The translations under genes were made by a program, and so were the position numbers. Of a stretch of DNA of 64,000 bases, positions 49,195 to 63,639 are shown in pieces. The DNA is from Planococcus citri (lineage: Eukaryota > Arthropoda > Insecta > Hemiptera > Pseudococcidae), in contig NC_088680.1 in NCBI RefSeq assembly GCF_950023065.1, positions 44,876,559 through 44,940,558 of the forward strand, written 5' to 3'. The notes under the pieces were generated by a model. The model was not told where the DNA came from, made no database searches, and saw nothing but the letters and a program-made list of their open reading frames with translations. Within the stretch, counting starts at the first letter, position 1. Every line of letters starts with the position of its first letter.

Positions 49195-49500
49195 ATTGAT
49201 AAGAAATTCATGGCACTTAGTACAATTTGGAAACGTAGAAATGGCCCAAATTGGCTGATTTTTTGATATTTTTTAGCCAAGTTAGCCAAGACCCTTGGGC
49301 ACAACATATCAAAGAAATCAGTCATTTTGGGTCGAAATATTATGCTAAATGGCCTTGCAACCTCAGAATCTTTGAAAATGGACTTAGTGCGTTTTGGAAA
49401 CATATGCTTCAATTGCATATTTTCTACCTTTCTTGTCACATCTTTTACAAAAATAAGTTCGGGTATTTCGAGAAATTTTTTGAAAATTTTTGATTTTTTT
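49195..49500. repeat. Imperfect inverted and direct repeats
   Basis: GGCCCAAATTGGCTGATTTT (near 49244) is matched in reverse complement by sequence ending TCATTTTGGGTC near 49334. GCACTTAGTACAATTTGGAAAC (near 49213) recurs directly as GGACTTAGTGCGTTTTGGAAAC (near 49379). Open frames on both strands here are by-products. Probably an old transposon fragment. Confidence 0.45.
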
Positions 49501-52500
49501 CAACCTCAAGCGAGAAGTGCTATTTGAACTTATGGCCTTTTTCAACGTAGGTACCTACATATTATCTATGAATTTTTTTATTTTTTTTTTTGATATGCAA
49601 TGAAAAATTACGTAATTAAAAAACAACTTATATACCTATTGGTTAAATTATGGAAATGCCTATATCTATACATCTACTAATGGATTTATAAATTGTTAGA
49701 AATGAGAAAAAAATTAATTTAAATTTATTTTAAATCTCCCCAGATAGAAATTAATGTCATCTATCGCAAAACTTTTATTCATCTAATCAAGTTGAAATGA
49801 CAAAAAATGAAGAATCTGAATTCAAAAAACTCCTTTTATAAGAACCAAACATCATTTTCATCCCTAGATCTCAGTATAGGCAACTTCGAATCATCCCTGG
49901 TATTTGTGTAAGGGTTTCTGTTTCCCTTAACGTACTATAAGAGTGACGTTTCATCCGAACGAATCCGATGCTCTTCCATGCAGTGCGTTTATATACACAG
50001 GCCCGCCATCTATATAATCTTGAACCAAGCACTTTGTAGATGTTACTCGATAATCTGCTGATGCAGCGCTGCAATCACTTGAAAATTCACCAGTGTTGCT
50101 CGAGTGAAAACCCTAAAGTATCTTTGATCCAAAAAGAATTATTATTATCTGGATCACATCAGCTAATGATGGTCGTTTGAACTAATTCGGGTATATGCTG
50201 CGTTGATCATGGGGAATCGTATGCTGCAGTTACTATTTAGTAGGCTTATTTTCGAAGAACAAAGTTATAGCCAAGATAGATCAGTTATTTTGTAACGTTT
50301 TTTTTGTGAGACTTTTTTTTCAATGAGGAAGACGTTAGGCTGGTGCTTATGAGAAAAATGTGTTTTTTCCATTAAATTATAATATGGGTAATTATTGATT
50401 TAGAATCGATTCCATATATTTTCAGATTATAAATAAAGACGGTTTTGGTAACTCGATACCTACGTATACTTAAACTGAAAAATATTACGTCGATATAATG
50501 CCTCCAGTCCCACATTATATGCTCGAATTCGTGTATTAGAATGAAAATAATAAAAAAATAATATATCGACGAGTGGTAATGTAAATCTAAATACACGACC
50601 CTGATGTGCGTATCGAAAAATTTACATTTATTGCATATATTATAGCAACCTAATCGATACTTTAATTTTATATTATTAATTAATTCTTTCTCTTTGTGTA
50701 TACTTAGTATAATATACGATCCTACAAAATCGGTATATTTCTTTGACTTTGAACTTTTTTTTCTTTTTGAAATATTATACCTATACTATACCGAATCATT
50801 TGTATGTAAATTCGCACCTGCAATGGTACATAAGTAGAAAAAAATTGAAAAAAATTTTCAATAGTAGTACGGCAGCTAGGATGGCGATTTTTCTGCGTGA
50901 TAACTCGCAAAATGCACGATATAACCTTGAAGTATGCAATTTCACGTTCCCATATTATTCTCATATAGGTACCTATATTATACATTCTAACCGTGTGTAA
51001 TCTCGTTAACCGCGTTACAGTTAACCGGTTTTATCCGTTTCCTGTGAAAATTGCAAAAGAAAAAATATCGCCCGGTAACTTTGATCGAGATGCCGTGACG
51101 CTCGCGAATTATTCATCTGGTTTTTGTTAATTAAATAGTAAGGTATATTCCGCGTCTTAATCGTTTCGGAATATTATTTTTTCCCTTTACACCCGCATAA
51201 TTAGACCTACTGCAGCGTATAATTAACGGGTGAATTTCTCGGCTTCTTTTTTCCATTTTCTCCCTACCTTTTACACGTATTGGTTAAATGCACCATCGCG
51301 ATATTTTACTTTTCGTTTATGCAAGTGCAAAATGTACTTAAGTACATATGTACCTCTTTGTACCCGTCTGAATGTATACTATGGTAGTAAGTACATAATC
51401 GAAAAAATGCGCTAATTTGAAGTTGCTAAAGGTGAACTTAGTACTTAATGTTGCAGAATGGTGATTTTGCAAGGATTCATGTGATATGGTCGTGGTACCC
51501 ATATTATATCCACCATTTATTAAATGGATTCATGCTGGGCCCGTCTTCAGATTGATAAGTGGATGATGTTTGGTACCTATAGTGTACTGTATACCCCTGT
51601 ACTTGATACTTGTATATCTACCTATCTGTTAGAGATGGAAGTGTGTGTGTTTGTTATGATTAATCGACAACCTGATACGATAAAGATGACTATGCCTACC
51701 TCTACGTACTTCTTGGGACATATCGTTGCTTCTGAATGCAGTGTTTTTTTCTTTTTTAATTGGTTCGAGGAGTAATTTTTTCCATATTTTCAAGCTCATC
51801 TGTATAGTTGTGTATCTATGGTGAATTATGTAGTTGTATATGAACGAATGATGATACTATACCGGATGCTTTTTCATTGGCTAAGGCCAGGATTCCTAAT
51901 GATTGAAAATGGCGTAATTTATGCAAAAGTGAAAATGGAAGCAAAGTTAAAGTTCTTTTTTGAGTTGAATTCTAAATTAACCCCCATTTATCATGGGTTT
52001 CTTGGGGTAAAAATTCTCCTCGAGGATTTACTTCTCTGTCATTTATCTATAGTTTTACTCCTGATAAAGTCAGTGAAGTGATGAGGCTGTAACAATATAG
52101 ATATGCTTTGATTCTGATTTCCCAACATTTTTGGGCATTTTGACCCCCCCCCCTCTTGCTCGACATGTTGTTCAACTCATCTCAAGTTTTTTCAACTGTG
52201 TTCAGATTATACTATTTATAATAATTTTCGAATCCGAAAACTCATTTTTAGGTGACTTTTCATTCTATTAAAAATTTTGAGTCGTAGAAATCTTCTCAAA
52301 TGAGCCCTCATGAATTCAAAATATTATTCTCTGAAGTATTTTTTCGTTTCAGGTCTAAAGAAGTTCAAATGGAAATAAGTGTGTAAAAATGACTGAAATA
52401 TTAATTATTTATCAAAATTTGGGGGGCAATTAACCTCCCCTAGCCAGCCATAACGTTTTTCTCTATACGATCTATTTCCAGATACCTAATATTCATTTCA

Positions 52501-55500
52501 ATTTTTCAGATGGAAAAACTCCCTAATAAGCGTGTTGTTTTTCGCAATTTCAAAAATTTTCAATCCTTTCTCAATGGTCGTCAAAATTTAAATGGTCAAA
52601 ATTATTATCCTATGTTCATTCGTGCACAAATTCTGAATTTTCAAGACCAAAATTTATGATAGCCTGGATTTTAGAAGGCACCTGTCCCATTTTCTCCTTC
52701 TTGCATCGTAATTCGAGCGTTTAAAATAAAAATTGAAAAAAGCAACAGAAGGAACTATCTACCAAATTCAGACAATTTTAAATTTGATGTATTCGTAATT
52801 TAATTTTTGACAAGTGCTCATGTCAGAAACTTTAGTCAACTTGAAGCCAGTCTCCCTCATAAAAAAGGAAGGGGGTAATTTTTCTGAAGTGCCCTAATTT
52901 ATTTTTGAAAACAGGTTCGAAACGTTGGAACAATTGTTTTGGGTAGGTACCTACGTTTTTGAGTTGAGGACTTTGTTACCATTGAGTAAACTAATTGTGG
53001 AAAGAAAGTGGGAGTGACACTTATTCACGAGATTTTTTTTCAGAAACGCAGTGAAACGTGAAAAAAATGTTTCAAGATAATCACCTGACAGATATAAAGG
53101 GCTTTTCTAAAGGTGTACCTTATTTATATCTCATTTTTTACTTTGTGGATAAGTATATACTTACCTATTTTTTTTTTTTCAGGAAAAACATTTTACTTTA
53201 AGTGGAAAATTTGATATATTTTTTTTTAATTCTTTGAAATTGTCAAGTAATAAGAAAGTGGTTCGTGTCAAGATTTCAACTATTTTCTTGGAAAAGGGCT
53301 TATTCAAAAGAATTCTGATGCAAATTTTGAAATTGGAAAAAATTACCTATTTCATTTCATTTTGACCGAGGCATGCTTTCTCTTGTGAAGAGAGTAGTTG
53401 AGAAGGATTCTGCTCAAGAATGAAAAATTGTGCAATAATTAATTTACTGGATTCAATTCCTTCACTTTTTTGATTTTTTTCTCATTTCGAGGGGCTCCTT
53501 ACATCGAGGTATAGGTTCATTTTTGAAGAATCGATATTTAAAAAAATATTAATATCTAGAAATGAAAAATTTCCGAAAAAAGCTTGAATTTTAGCTCACA
53601 TTTCATTTTTTTTGATTTCCTAATATTATGGGGCAATATAGCTTGGAGTGGGGGGATTTTTTCTTAAAAGGGGGATGATTCAGAAAAATTCTGACGTAGA
53701 AATGATTTTTTGGATACTTGAGTAGAATTTTTCATTTTTTTTTTCAATTGAGGAGGAAGAGGTGCTCCCAGCACGAGTTTTTCAATGTTGGGCTTGTGGG
53801 AAACACATGTGGTTGCAGCTTAAGGAGAGGGGGAAATGAAAAATTCCAATTTTGGAAAATAAGGTACTTACACTCTATTGTAATACCTATCAAATCATTG
53901 GTAGGAGAAAATTGACGAAAAAATGAAAATCATCCATTTGAAGCCTTCATTCCTCGAAAAAAAACGTACATTACAATAATCTCAATTTTTCCTGTTCAAA
54001 ATTCAACAATAAATTTATTAAACTGGGTATACTTGAACAAAATTTTCTCCATTCACAAAACATAATTTCCGCAATTTTTAACAACGATGTGTCTCCCTTT
54101 GCCTCTCTTCGTCTTCTTCTCCTGAGTGATTTTTATCGTATAGGTGAGTCGAAGAAAGTTTGAGACTTCGACAAAATGTAAATATTCTTATTTTGGAGAA
54201 AAGGTCAAAGAACTCAGCTTAAAAAACAATCGGTAAAGCAGTTATGTAATTTCATGTTGAAAAATCAATTTTCTATTAGCAGTGGAGCCCATGATTGTGA
54301 CGAGTGAAATTTCAATAAAAATGTTTGATGGATATTTTGTAAATTTTTATTGAAATTGGCAATTTATTAGGTAGTTGTTACGGATATTCACCTTTTATTA
54401 ATAGGTGTATAATGTAGATATGATTTTTCATATTACCTACTCTTTGAGATTTGATTCAATTTCTCGTGCCATGCTACAGTTGAATGTACAACCAGCATCG
54501 TCTTTATTATCCCATTAAAATTTAATTGCTCTTTTAACAAACATGGGGTGCTCTACTCTTCATCACCTTGAAATCGAACGTGACTTCGATATTATAGGTG
54601 AAATGAGTGAATGAAAGAAATATATACAGGTATACTTCGTAATTTCCAGTTTTTGGGATCAATATTTTAATTTTTGGCCCATTTTTTGAAAATTTTTCTG
54701 CGTTTTGAGGAATTGTACAGATTATGGACTTCCTCACCAATGCAAAATTGATGGTAATTTTTATTTCGTTTTTTTCTTCAATAATTTTCCTTCATAGGTA
54801 CATATGTATGTATGTATGGTATATATACTTGGTCCCTTTTTTTCCATCTTCTCTTCTTCTCACAAACAAATTTTCATTTCTGTTTGAATTCATCTGATTG
54901 AAAAATCATTATGAATTATTGAATACCTTTTCAGATAGAGCTGCGTCGGTGCTCTCTTTTCTGCATTCCAATTGTATTTATGATGGGTACTCATTTTTGA
55001 AAACTTAAATATTAGTACTGGTATCTGCCTAAATTTAAATCATGTGACTTGAAAATTGACGATAATAATTTATGAATGATTAGGTATACTGGGTAATCGA
55101 AGTTATCTTGTTAAAGTTGAAATCATGCTGAAATTCGAACCGTTTGAAATACTTGTGCCTAAACTTCTTTTCAAACTATTGCAGAAAGCTATCTACCTAG
55201 CTTCGTACCTACACACGTACTTGCAATAAAAATCTCTGGCACAACGAAATCGTCGGATTGGCAAAAGAACAGCAGCTCTTCGAAGTAGTAAAATTGCTGA
55301 TGGTTTTTCTTAAACGAAATTTCGTATTTTCCCCTCCTTTCTCCTCCTGCTGTACTTTTTCTTCTTCCAGTTCCTTATATGGATATAGAAGAATTGATTA
55401 CTCGAGGTATTTTCGAAATTTTATACTTATACCGATACAGATTTCATATATGTAAGATTAGGTTTGTGTAACACGTGAGCATGTTTTTACGATGGCGGCA

Positions 55501-56480
55501 ATTCGCGCGCGAAATAAAGAGATTTATTTCTACGTACCTATAGTACCTACCTATATAGGTTTGGTCGGTGTAGCCGAAAAAGAAATTACCTCCTCTCTGC
55601 GGAGCAAAATCGAGTCGGATTTTTGTCGATTTTTTTTTCTTTTACCTGGCGAACGGTTGTTTGGATTTTGTTCCCTCTATCGCTCTGGAAACATATAAAG
55701 CTTATCAAATCTGAATTTTATGTCGATTGAAAAAGCACTCGTAAAAATTCATTTTATGACGTTCAATCTGTAGTTGCACATTGGAAGTTTGAAAAAGAGA
55801 AAAAAAAAGAAACAAAAATGGAGAAAAAATGTCGCGAATATAAGTTTATTGTTATCTCGACTTTATAGTATATAGGTACCTACCTGTATATAGTTTTTTG
55901 TTACCTAAACTTTATTCGAGATGTTTTTTGAGTTTTTTTTTTTCTTTTCTTTTATTAAAAAAGTAAAATGGCTGCGATAAATCGAGACGTAGTACGTCAG
56001 AATAAAATTTCATACTTGGGGTTTAAGTTATCGGTGTTCCTACATTTTGAGCGATAAACTTAGCTCGAGCATTATCGCGCTCGAGTATATATAGGAAGAA
56101 GCTTGTCATTTTTTTTTCTTGCTAGAAAATGACACATTGTGCAAAACTTTAAAATGTTTGTCAATTTTAACGAGCATTTTTTGACGAGTATTTAGCGTCA
56201 GATATGCGTTTTTTGAAATATTTATCACGGTTGTCGAGTCGCTAAGGCGGCAAAGCTTTTAGAACTTTGTGGTTTTCATTTTTGGGAAGGTTATATCGAC
56301 GATGTCCTTGTATATTTTTTGGCGTATTAGCCAACGAAATGATAACGGATTTGGAAATAATTTACGAATCATTCGAGCTCGGATATTTCCCCATATGGCT
56401 GTAATTTTTACGAAGAAAGTTGCATTACGGTGGCGGCAAATTGGCCCAATTTTTATAGTATACGACGATTACACGCGTAT
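49501..56480. other. Non-coding: complex at 49.9-51.8 kb, AT-rich decayed repeats at 52-55 kb, complex from 55.1 kb
   Basis: The 52.0-55.0 kb part repeats phrases seen near 19 and 35 kb (TTTTTTCTT.AAAAGGG, AATTCTGATGCA), for example near 53290 and 53670. The frame at 55492-55698 begins in a CpG-rich context (GATGGCGGCAATTCGCGCGC), but the protein has no domain I recognise and no splice structure is evident, so I do not call it. The palindrome GTAGGTACCTAC occurs at 49547-49558 and 52943-52954. Confidence 0.4.
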
Positions 56481-56492
56481 ATAAACTATAGC

Positions 56493-56535
56493 TTAGCGCC
56501 AGAAAGGCCTACATGGAAAACCTTTCTGACGCTAA
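56493..56535. repeat. Short stable hairpin, 15-bp stem
   Basis: TTAGCGCCAGAAAGG and CCTTTCTGACGCTAA pair over 15 positions with a single mismatch, around a 13-base loop. An (AAT)n stretch and a doubled GCGAGTT word follow. It lies in a complex island rather than in an AT-rich repeat block. Function unknown. Confidence 0.7.
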
Positions 56536-58250
56536 TAACAATAATAATAAAGTCTGCTGCGAGTTGCGAGTTGCGAGCGCGAGAAGAGAAAAGTAGAACG
56601 CGATGGTTGCGTCTGAATAGACAGAACGTATAGATGAGTAGACGAAAACTCAATTTTCTTTTCGAAAGAAAGATTTTCCATTGGTACGGGTGGGCCGGAA
56701 AAGCCAGATAAAGTAGCTGGTGGAAAAAACCGTTCGTTGTGCCGTACACAGTACGTGACTTTTATGCGATATCGGGATATCGGTGGACGAAAATTTAACG
56801 TTCGTATGGAAGGCAATCAAAAGAAAATGGCTTTCGGCCGCTTTCCAACATACTTTTTAGATGTTGCCGACGAGATGAAGAAAAAACAAATGTACGTTTA
56901 AAATGGAAAATACGCTCGCTGCGCTGTTAAAGAAATTTGTTTTCGAATTTCGAAGATGTGACTTTGCTCAGAATCTGACTAAAGTTTCGTTTTCAAAAAT
57001 TAAGGAATGTGAGTGTAGATGAGGGAGAAGGGGAGGTGGTTGATGTGGATTTTTTTATAGTGAACTGCTCACAAGGAAAGTAAACTTATTTTAAAAATCA
57101 AATTTGATCTGATAAAAAATATGTAGGTATATCGAAAAAGTGCATAGCTAGGTTGCTGGGTAAGTAGTTACATACGAGTATGTGTAATAAAAATACACGA
57201 ACACTGCTGGGTATCTAATACGGACCTATCATCTCCAAACTCCAAATGAAAATGTTGCATGCATTAGGTAGCTGAAATCGTGATTGTACTGGAGGTGTTG
57301 CCTATCTTTGAAATTGAAGGGGCAAATTACATTTTCAAAAAGTTCAAGTTGAAATCTATTTTTAACCTCAAAGAGGAGCTGTTCATCAAAAAATTAACAT
57401 AATGTGTTGTTTTGACTTTTCATTCATCTTAAAAAATTAAAGGAGATGAGTATGCGAGTAAAAAATTTTCTAATTTAAAAAATGACCTAGAAAATGAACA
57501 ATTGAACAATAAGTAACTCTACGTAAAATATATGCATACAAATTTCAAAAAAAGAACTCCTAAATTTAAACGCGAATAACTTTTAAATTTCAGTCCTATA
57601 AAACATTGTGATAACAAAATTTGTTCAATTTTCAACGTATGTATGTACCTACTACCATGTACCATCCTTTTCCATGGTTAAAAATTTATTTTGTGTCAAC
57701 ATAATTACTAATTAGTAGGTAGAAAGGTATTCTGTTGTGTTGAATATTTCATCTTTCGAATTCGAATTCAGGCGAATTTTTTAGAAAAAGACAAATGAAT
57801 TTGTCTTACAGGGGAGATGTCCCTTCTGACGGAATATTTTTGAACTGGACAAAGCTAAATAAAAAAATCACTCTAAAATGCTCCTCTAGTCAAAATTTCA
57901 GGCACCGAAGTGAATTTTTCGATTTTTGGTGAATTTTTGAAAATCTTTGGGCCAAAAATTGGAAAAAAAATCAAAATTTTTCCGAATTGATCTAGAAATC
58001 TGAAATTTGATATTTTCGACTCTTCAAACCGGTTTGAAACAATTTCGAACCATTTTGAACTGTATTGGAGCCTCCAGCAGATTTTTGAAAGTTGAAACTC
58101 CCAACAAAATTTTATTTAATGGGAGTTGAACATACCAAACTTTCTACATGTTGAGTCGATTGGAGATTATTTCAAGCCGTTCTGGAATGAAGAAATATTT
58201 TGGAAATTCCAGGTTTTGAAAAAGTACTGTTTAAAACTCGTTTAAATCAA
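56536..58250. other. Non-coding sequence
   Basis: Complex until about 57000, then AT-rich. A CTGGAGG-family unit (TTGGAGCCTCCAGCAG) lies at about 58065-58080. No gene recognised. Confidence 0.4.
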
Positions 58251-58914
58251 CTTTTAAGGTCACTAACCTATCTGTCCACTGTCTAGTTCACCAAGGTCGT
58301 CTGTCTATCTGTCTGTCTGGCATATTTTAAGGTCATTGACCCATCAGTATGGCTTTCCAAGGTCATCTGCCCGCCGGTCTGACCTTTTAGGTCATTTGCC
58401 TGTCTAGCCTCTCACAATTGTTTGTCTGGCTACCGGTCGTCTGTCTGCTTGTTTGTCCTCTTAAGGTCATTGACCAGTCTGTCTTGTTTTTCAAGGTCGC
58501 CTCTCTTCCTCTTTTTATGCCTGGCCTCTTGAAGTCATTGACCCGTCTGTCTGGCCTCTCAAGGTCATTGACCTACTTGTCTAGACTCTCAAAGTTGTTT
58601 ACATGCCTGTCTGGCTTCTCAAGGTCATCTGCCTGTATGCCTGTCTGCCTGTCTGGCCTCTTAAGAACATTGAGCTGTCTGTATCTGGCTTCCCAACATC
58701 GCCCGTTAGTCTGTTTGGACTCTCAAGACCATTGGCCCATAAGTATGGCTTCCCAAGATCGTCTGTATGCCTGTCCGACCTCTTAAGGTCATTGACCTGT
58801 CTGTCTGGCCTCTTAAGAGCGCTGACTTACCTGTCTAGCCTCTCATGGTTGTCTGCTTACCCGTCTGACCTCTCGTAATTGTCTGTGTGTCTGTCTATGT
58901 AGCTTCCTAAGGTT
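58251..58914 (+). repeat. 30-bp minisatellite (AAGGTCATTGACCTGTCTGT-type units)
   Basis: Roughly twenty degenerate units of 30 bases read AAGGTCATTGACC..TCTGTC, then TGGCCTCTC. A few units are longer through extra CTGT/GCCT words. Because 30 is a multiple of three, plus-strand frames stay open (58418-58786 and 58603-58878) and would encode a 10-residue repeat such as SLTCLSGLLR. I regard these frames as by-products: there is no signal or domain, and the units drift at all codon positions. Confidence 0.9.
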
Positions 58915-59560
58915 TTGATCAATTACACACATTTTTTTTTTCAAAATCAGTTTCTGCCAATTCAAAAATATGTGTTTCTCCGATGTTTAGATGATTGAAA
59001 ATTTAAAAAAATTATGCGGTTCTGAACCAACAGAGACCGATTTTGGGAAATTGGTGTGTACGTAATTGAACAAATGGGCCGCCAGGATGCAGTGCGCCCA
59101 TTAGTAAGTGCTAAAGCTCATTTACATAAATTTTATGACATTTTTTGGAAAGCTGGAATTTTCAAAAATTTTCTGGAGACTCCAGAACAGCTTGAGACTA
59201 TTTTCAATCGACTCAGAATGTTGAAATTAGGGTAAAAATTAAATAAAATTTAGCATGCAAACTCTTTGGATAAAATTTTGTGAAAATTTCAACTTTAAAA
59301 AATGTGCTGGAGGCTCCAGAACTACTAAAAGTAGTTTAAAACCGTTTTCAATCGATTTAGTGGGTCGAAAATAGACCATGTACCAAATTTCAGTTCTATT
59401 GGTTAATTTAGTAAAATTTTGATTTTTTTCTTAATTTTTACTCAAATTTGATTTCCAAAAATTTACCAAAAAACAAAAAATTTAATCTAGCGTCTGAAAT
59501 TTTGACTTGTGTATTTTTGCGCGCTCTTTCGACTTAATTATGACCAGCTTTAAGATTGTT
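58915..59560. repeat. CTGGAGGCTCCAG dispersed repeat family (cluster 2)
   Basis: Two direct units carry CTGGAGACTCCAGAACAGCT (59173 on) and CTGGAGGCTCCAGAAC (59307 on). Each is followed by TTTTCAATCGA.T.AG and a phrase resembling GTTGAAATTAGGG. The spacing is about 134 bases. These match the units at 9381 and 20491 in core and flank. Confidence 0.65.
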
Positions 59561-62500
59561 CTACCTGTTGGAATGCCTCTTTCAATGGAGCAATTCAGAT
59601 TGCATGCTTAATTCGAAATTCACTGGTCGACTTTCACGAGTGCAAACAAAAATTTTTCAAAATTAGATTTTTCAAATAAGTTTTCAAAATTAAATTTTTT
59701 AAATAAATTTTTCAAATAGATTTTTTAAATAAACTTTTTATGAAAATTTTCGGATTTTAGAGTGAAATACTCTGTGTAAAATTTAGCCAAGTATGCATAT
59801 AAAACATTGTGAAAAAAATAAAAATTGAAGCAATTCGATGCACTGAATCCAAATACGTCGATTGAAAAAATGTCTACAGTTTTCTCCCTCATACATGTGG
59901 AATAGAAAAAGACAACCTGTTCGTCGTACTTTTTCCCGCCAAATTTCACGACCTCCCATCCATCATTCTCCAAACACCCGTCGTCGATGGTTATTATGCA
60001 TTGCGAATCTATGTTTGTTCATCTGTCTCACTTCAACGCATGGAATCGCGTGCGAAATGCACAAAAATGTAATAACGTCGTGTATTTGATTCAGCCATTA
60101 AAAAGCTATAATTTTTATGTAATTTTGTCGTGAGACTGCGCGAAGTGTTTTTTAATAGGTGCAATTCGCCGACGACGTTAACGTTATGTACGTTTTGATT
60201 TCTCGCCGGGCTCAGCAGCGTGTTTATTCGGTTGTTGGATTAAAATTTATACCAGTACTTAATAAAAATAAAAAGGACGCCTCATACTATGTTGATTTTA
60301 TTTCATAAATATAAATAATATACGAGCGTATATCACTGTTATACTTACTTACACTTATATACTTCTATGTACATTGCAAATACGAGTACCAATGTAAGTA
60401 AGTATAAGTATAAGTATGGCTTATTAATTTGATGTGCAACACGATACTTATACGCGTCGTTTACGACCAAATTATGATAATTCGCGTGTTTTTATAACGC
60501 AGGTACTACGAATGCATCCTTTTGGCAATACGTGTATTTGTACTATGGTGCGATATTTAATGGGCAATGAATTAGCCAAATTGAAGTATATACGTCGATA
60601 TAATTGGAACATCTGCTGGTGCAGAATTCACGTCGTCGTCGGTTTCTCAAAGAAAGCAGCATCTTTGGCTAACGATGACGTGAGAGAAGCACGCTGCGTT
60701 GAAATTCGCCAACGTGTCGCGTGCCTATAAATTACACCGTAGCTTTGTTCGATCGGTGATGAAATTCCCACCATATAAATTTAATATCGTGTTTGGAAAA
60801 TTGGCAGGAATTTCCACTCTGCACTTGTGTACCATACGAGTATACTTACCTAAAATTTTTAGGGTCGCGAACTGGCCTGACTTGGCTGTTAGCAGAATGT
60901 CGAGGCTGCAAAAAAGAGCAAAGGGAGACATATTATAACGAGTGAATTATGTAGGTATTTTGTGATATGATTACGCGTTCATAGGTTCTCGCTGCCTATG
61001 CTTCCTACATTTTGCCGACGAAATGATTCCCAGAGTGTAATATACCGCGTGAAAATATCCCGTTAATGTTGAATTTACGAGTAAAGTTGGCTGCTCTGTA
61101 CGTTTTAATTCGCTCCAAGTGCAGATATAGGTATAGCGTATGCCTGCTTAGCGAATGTTCACGACTTGACGTTACGTAATTACGCTAAATGGAGTTTACT
61201 CGCCATTACGAAGCATTTGCACCAAATGAGCGGATTCCGTGGTACTTGGAAATTCACTCCAGTTTGCTGGTAAAATTTTTCATTATGGAAGTTTTCACCT
61301 TGTTGTTTTGAAAGCACGTAGTGCCATGAATTATGGGATGACTGTATGGGGATGTCTTGGTGGGGGGAAGGGAGTTGTAACAAAAGTTAACTTGAGCCTG
61401 TATAACTATGAAATTCAAAAGGTAGCTACTGACTGTTTAGTGTGTACTGTACCTTCTAAACCTATTTATAAATGCTAGAATTTCAAATCATATTATGCAT
61501 AATATGCACACAAATTATAATATTACCAGTTATCTGCAAGATGACCTCAATATCGTGTATTTATCGAAATAATTTGCATTTAGATTAAATAACTAAATAT
61601 TCAACCAAAAACTGGAACAAAACATGATCTTAGTTTTAGATAAAGATGCAAAACAATGCCAATCAACGAAAGTCATTTTCAATGCACAGAACCAGTTACA
61701 CTTACTCTTACTCGTTAGTAGTAGATGGCTGGCAAATACATATCAACTGGTTATCAGTTGCTGCCTGCCTATCGAAATTTTGTAAAATTTTAAAATTTTT
61801 CATCAATTTTTAAATGTAGGTAGGTAGGTAGGTAGGGTACCTATCTACTTTTTTTTGACATGTTCATAAAAAAGATTCTATATCTCGAAATTTAAAATTT
61901 TAATAAATTCTCGTCTCAAGTTCAATGACGTTAAAAAATCTCGTTTTTGAAATTTTTTTCAAGGATTTTACTATGAAATGGAATTATTTTCCGGAATGTT
62001 AAGACTTGATTGTCGAGTTTCTTGTACAGTACTTTTCCCTAAATTTCAAGTTGTAACTTAAAGAGCATGATACTTAGATATGGCCTATAGATTTAAATAG
62101 GGGCTTTTTATTGTTGTTGTTGTTTTCCCGCATAGCCCACCGACATTGTTATACCGTATAGCAGAGTAATTTATAGCAGGTTTTGTATAAATTTAAATTA
62201 TTTTTATGCATGTTCATCTGAAGGTGCAATTAAAGTACATATCAAAAGATAGACAAGATTTATTACCTTCCTCGAATTACAAAGTTGTAACGAGTGCAAA
62301 CTCAGGAAGTTATATGGGTGGATACGGATACTCTCTTCCACTCCTACATATGTACGATCTGTAAATAATTAATTTTCCATTTTGTTCTTGTTGTTGATGG
62401 TGCTGTTTCCTTTTCAATAAGTAATTGCTGTAGAATTTCCAAATTTTAGACATCGAGTTTCATTCTTCAATAATAAGTGAAATCAGCCTCCACTTCGATT

Positions 62501-63639
62501 TTCTTCCTAATGGTCACAGATGATTCCTCTTGTGATAGGGAAAAATTTTTCAGAAATTTTTGACTTCTTGCCCCACCACTTTATGTTTGTATTTTTGGTC
62601 ATTTTTACCGCGTTTTTTAAAACAACTGTTCAATTTGGTTAAAATAGAGGAGATGAGGGAGAGGGAGATCGTTCTTTTCTTTCTCATGAAATCATCCAAT
62701 TCTCTGTGAGATGTATAAGTATTTACGATATTTTTTTCTTCATGTTTTTTTCATTATTTAAAATTTTTAAACGTAAAAGAAAGAAGTTTGGAGTGAGAGT
62801 TCGATCTCAAGTATTTTTTCGGTCAGACTCTTTTTGAAAATTATTTTCTGAAGGTTTTTAACTTTCATATTTTTCTCATTTCTTCTGTCATTACAATTTT
62901 GAAATATCCTTCAAAAAATGGGGTTATTCCATTATTCACTGATGACCACCATGCTTAAAGCTGAGGGATCTTTTGGAGACTCATCTTTAATTACGCTCAT
63001 TTTTCAAAATCAAAGCATAAGTATGAGTACTCGTAAGATAGCTTCCAAAAAAATGGATTCCAGCTGATCAAACGGAAAATGAAAATTGTTGTGAAGTTAA
63101 GAATTTCCTAAAATTGTTTAAAAATTGCATAATTCGATGAAAAACTCGAATGACCAGTTTTGTGGAATAATATTTATTTGGAAGCTCAAATTTTGCAAAA
63201 AAAAAAAACAACAGCAAACAAATAAACAAAAGATTTTGAAAAGTCCCCAAGGACTGCAGCAGCTCAATCACATTTTCAAGATTTTATGACATTTTTTGGG
63301 GGGAGGGGGAGTTGACTTGAAAAAGACCACCTTTTTTCACTGATAATGGAAGATTCCCTTATAGGCTCAGAGCACCTGATAAATTTTCAAGATTTGTAGA
63401 TGCCCATATCTGCACATTTAGACATTATTGGTCATGTTTTTGAAATTTTGAGTTGACAAAACCTGAAAATGAGATGGCTGGAGTTGTACGCACTCAAAAG
63501 CACATTTCGGAACTTTGAGATATCTTTTTGAATAAATCATGTCTCTAAAGAATTTTATCCTCAGGTGGCCGACATTTTTTATGCTTAAAATTCACCTTTT
63601 TTTTTAGTTTTCTGTGCACATTTCAATCACGAATTATGA
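59561..63639. other. Non-coding: complex island 59.8-61.5 kb, then AT-rich
   Basis: The frame 60434-60730 (98 codons, plus) lies in CpG-containing DNA but shows no domain I recognise. A (TAGG)n microsatellite is near 61816-61836. The remainder to 63.6 kb is AT-rich with a short A run near 63198-63208. No RNA gene seen. Confidence 0.4.

Noticed and set aside
55130..55150. ATTCGAACCG as a minus-strand pol III B box
   Set aside because: No A box at the right distance and no terminator; chance match.
55492..55698. 68-codon frame with a good start context
   Set aside because: The start context is CpG-rich and plausible, but the product resembles nothing I know and ends in low-information sequence.
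60434..60730. 98-codon plus-strand frame in a complex island
   Set aside because: No domain and no evidence of splicing or conservation visible.
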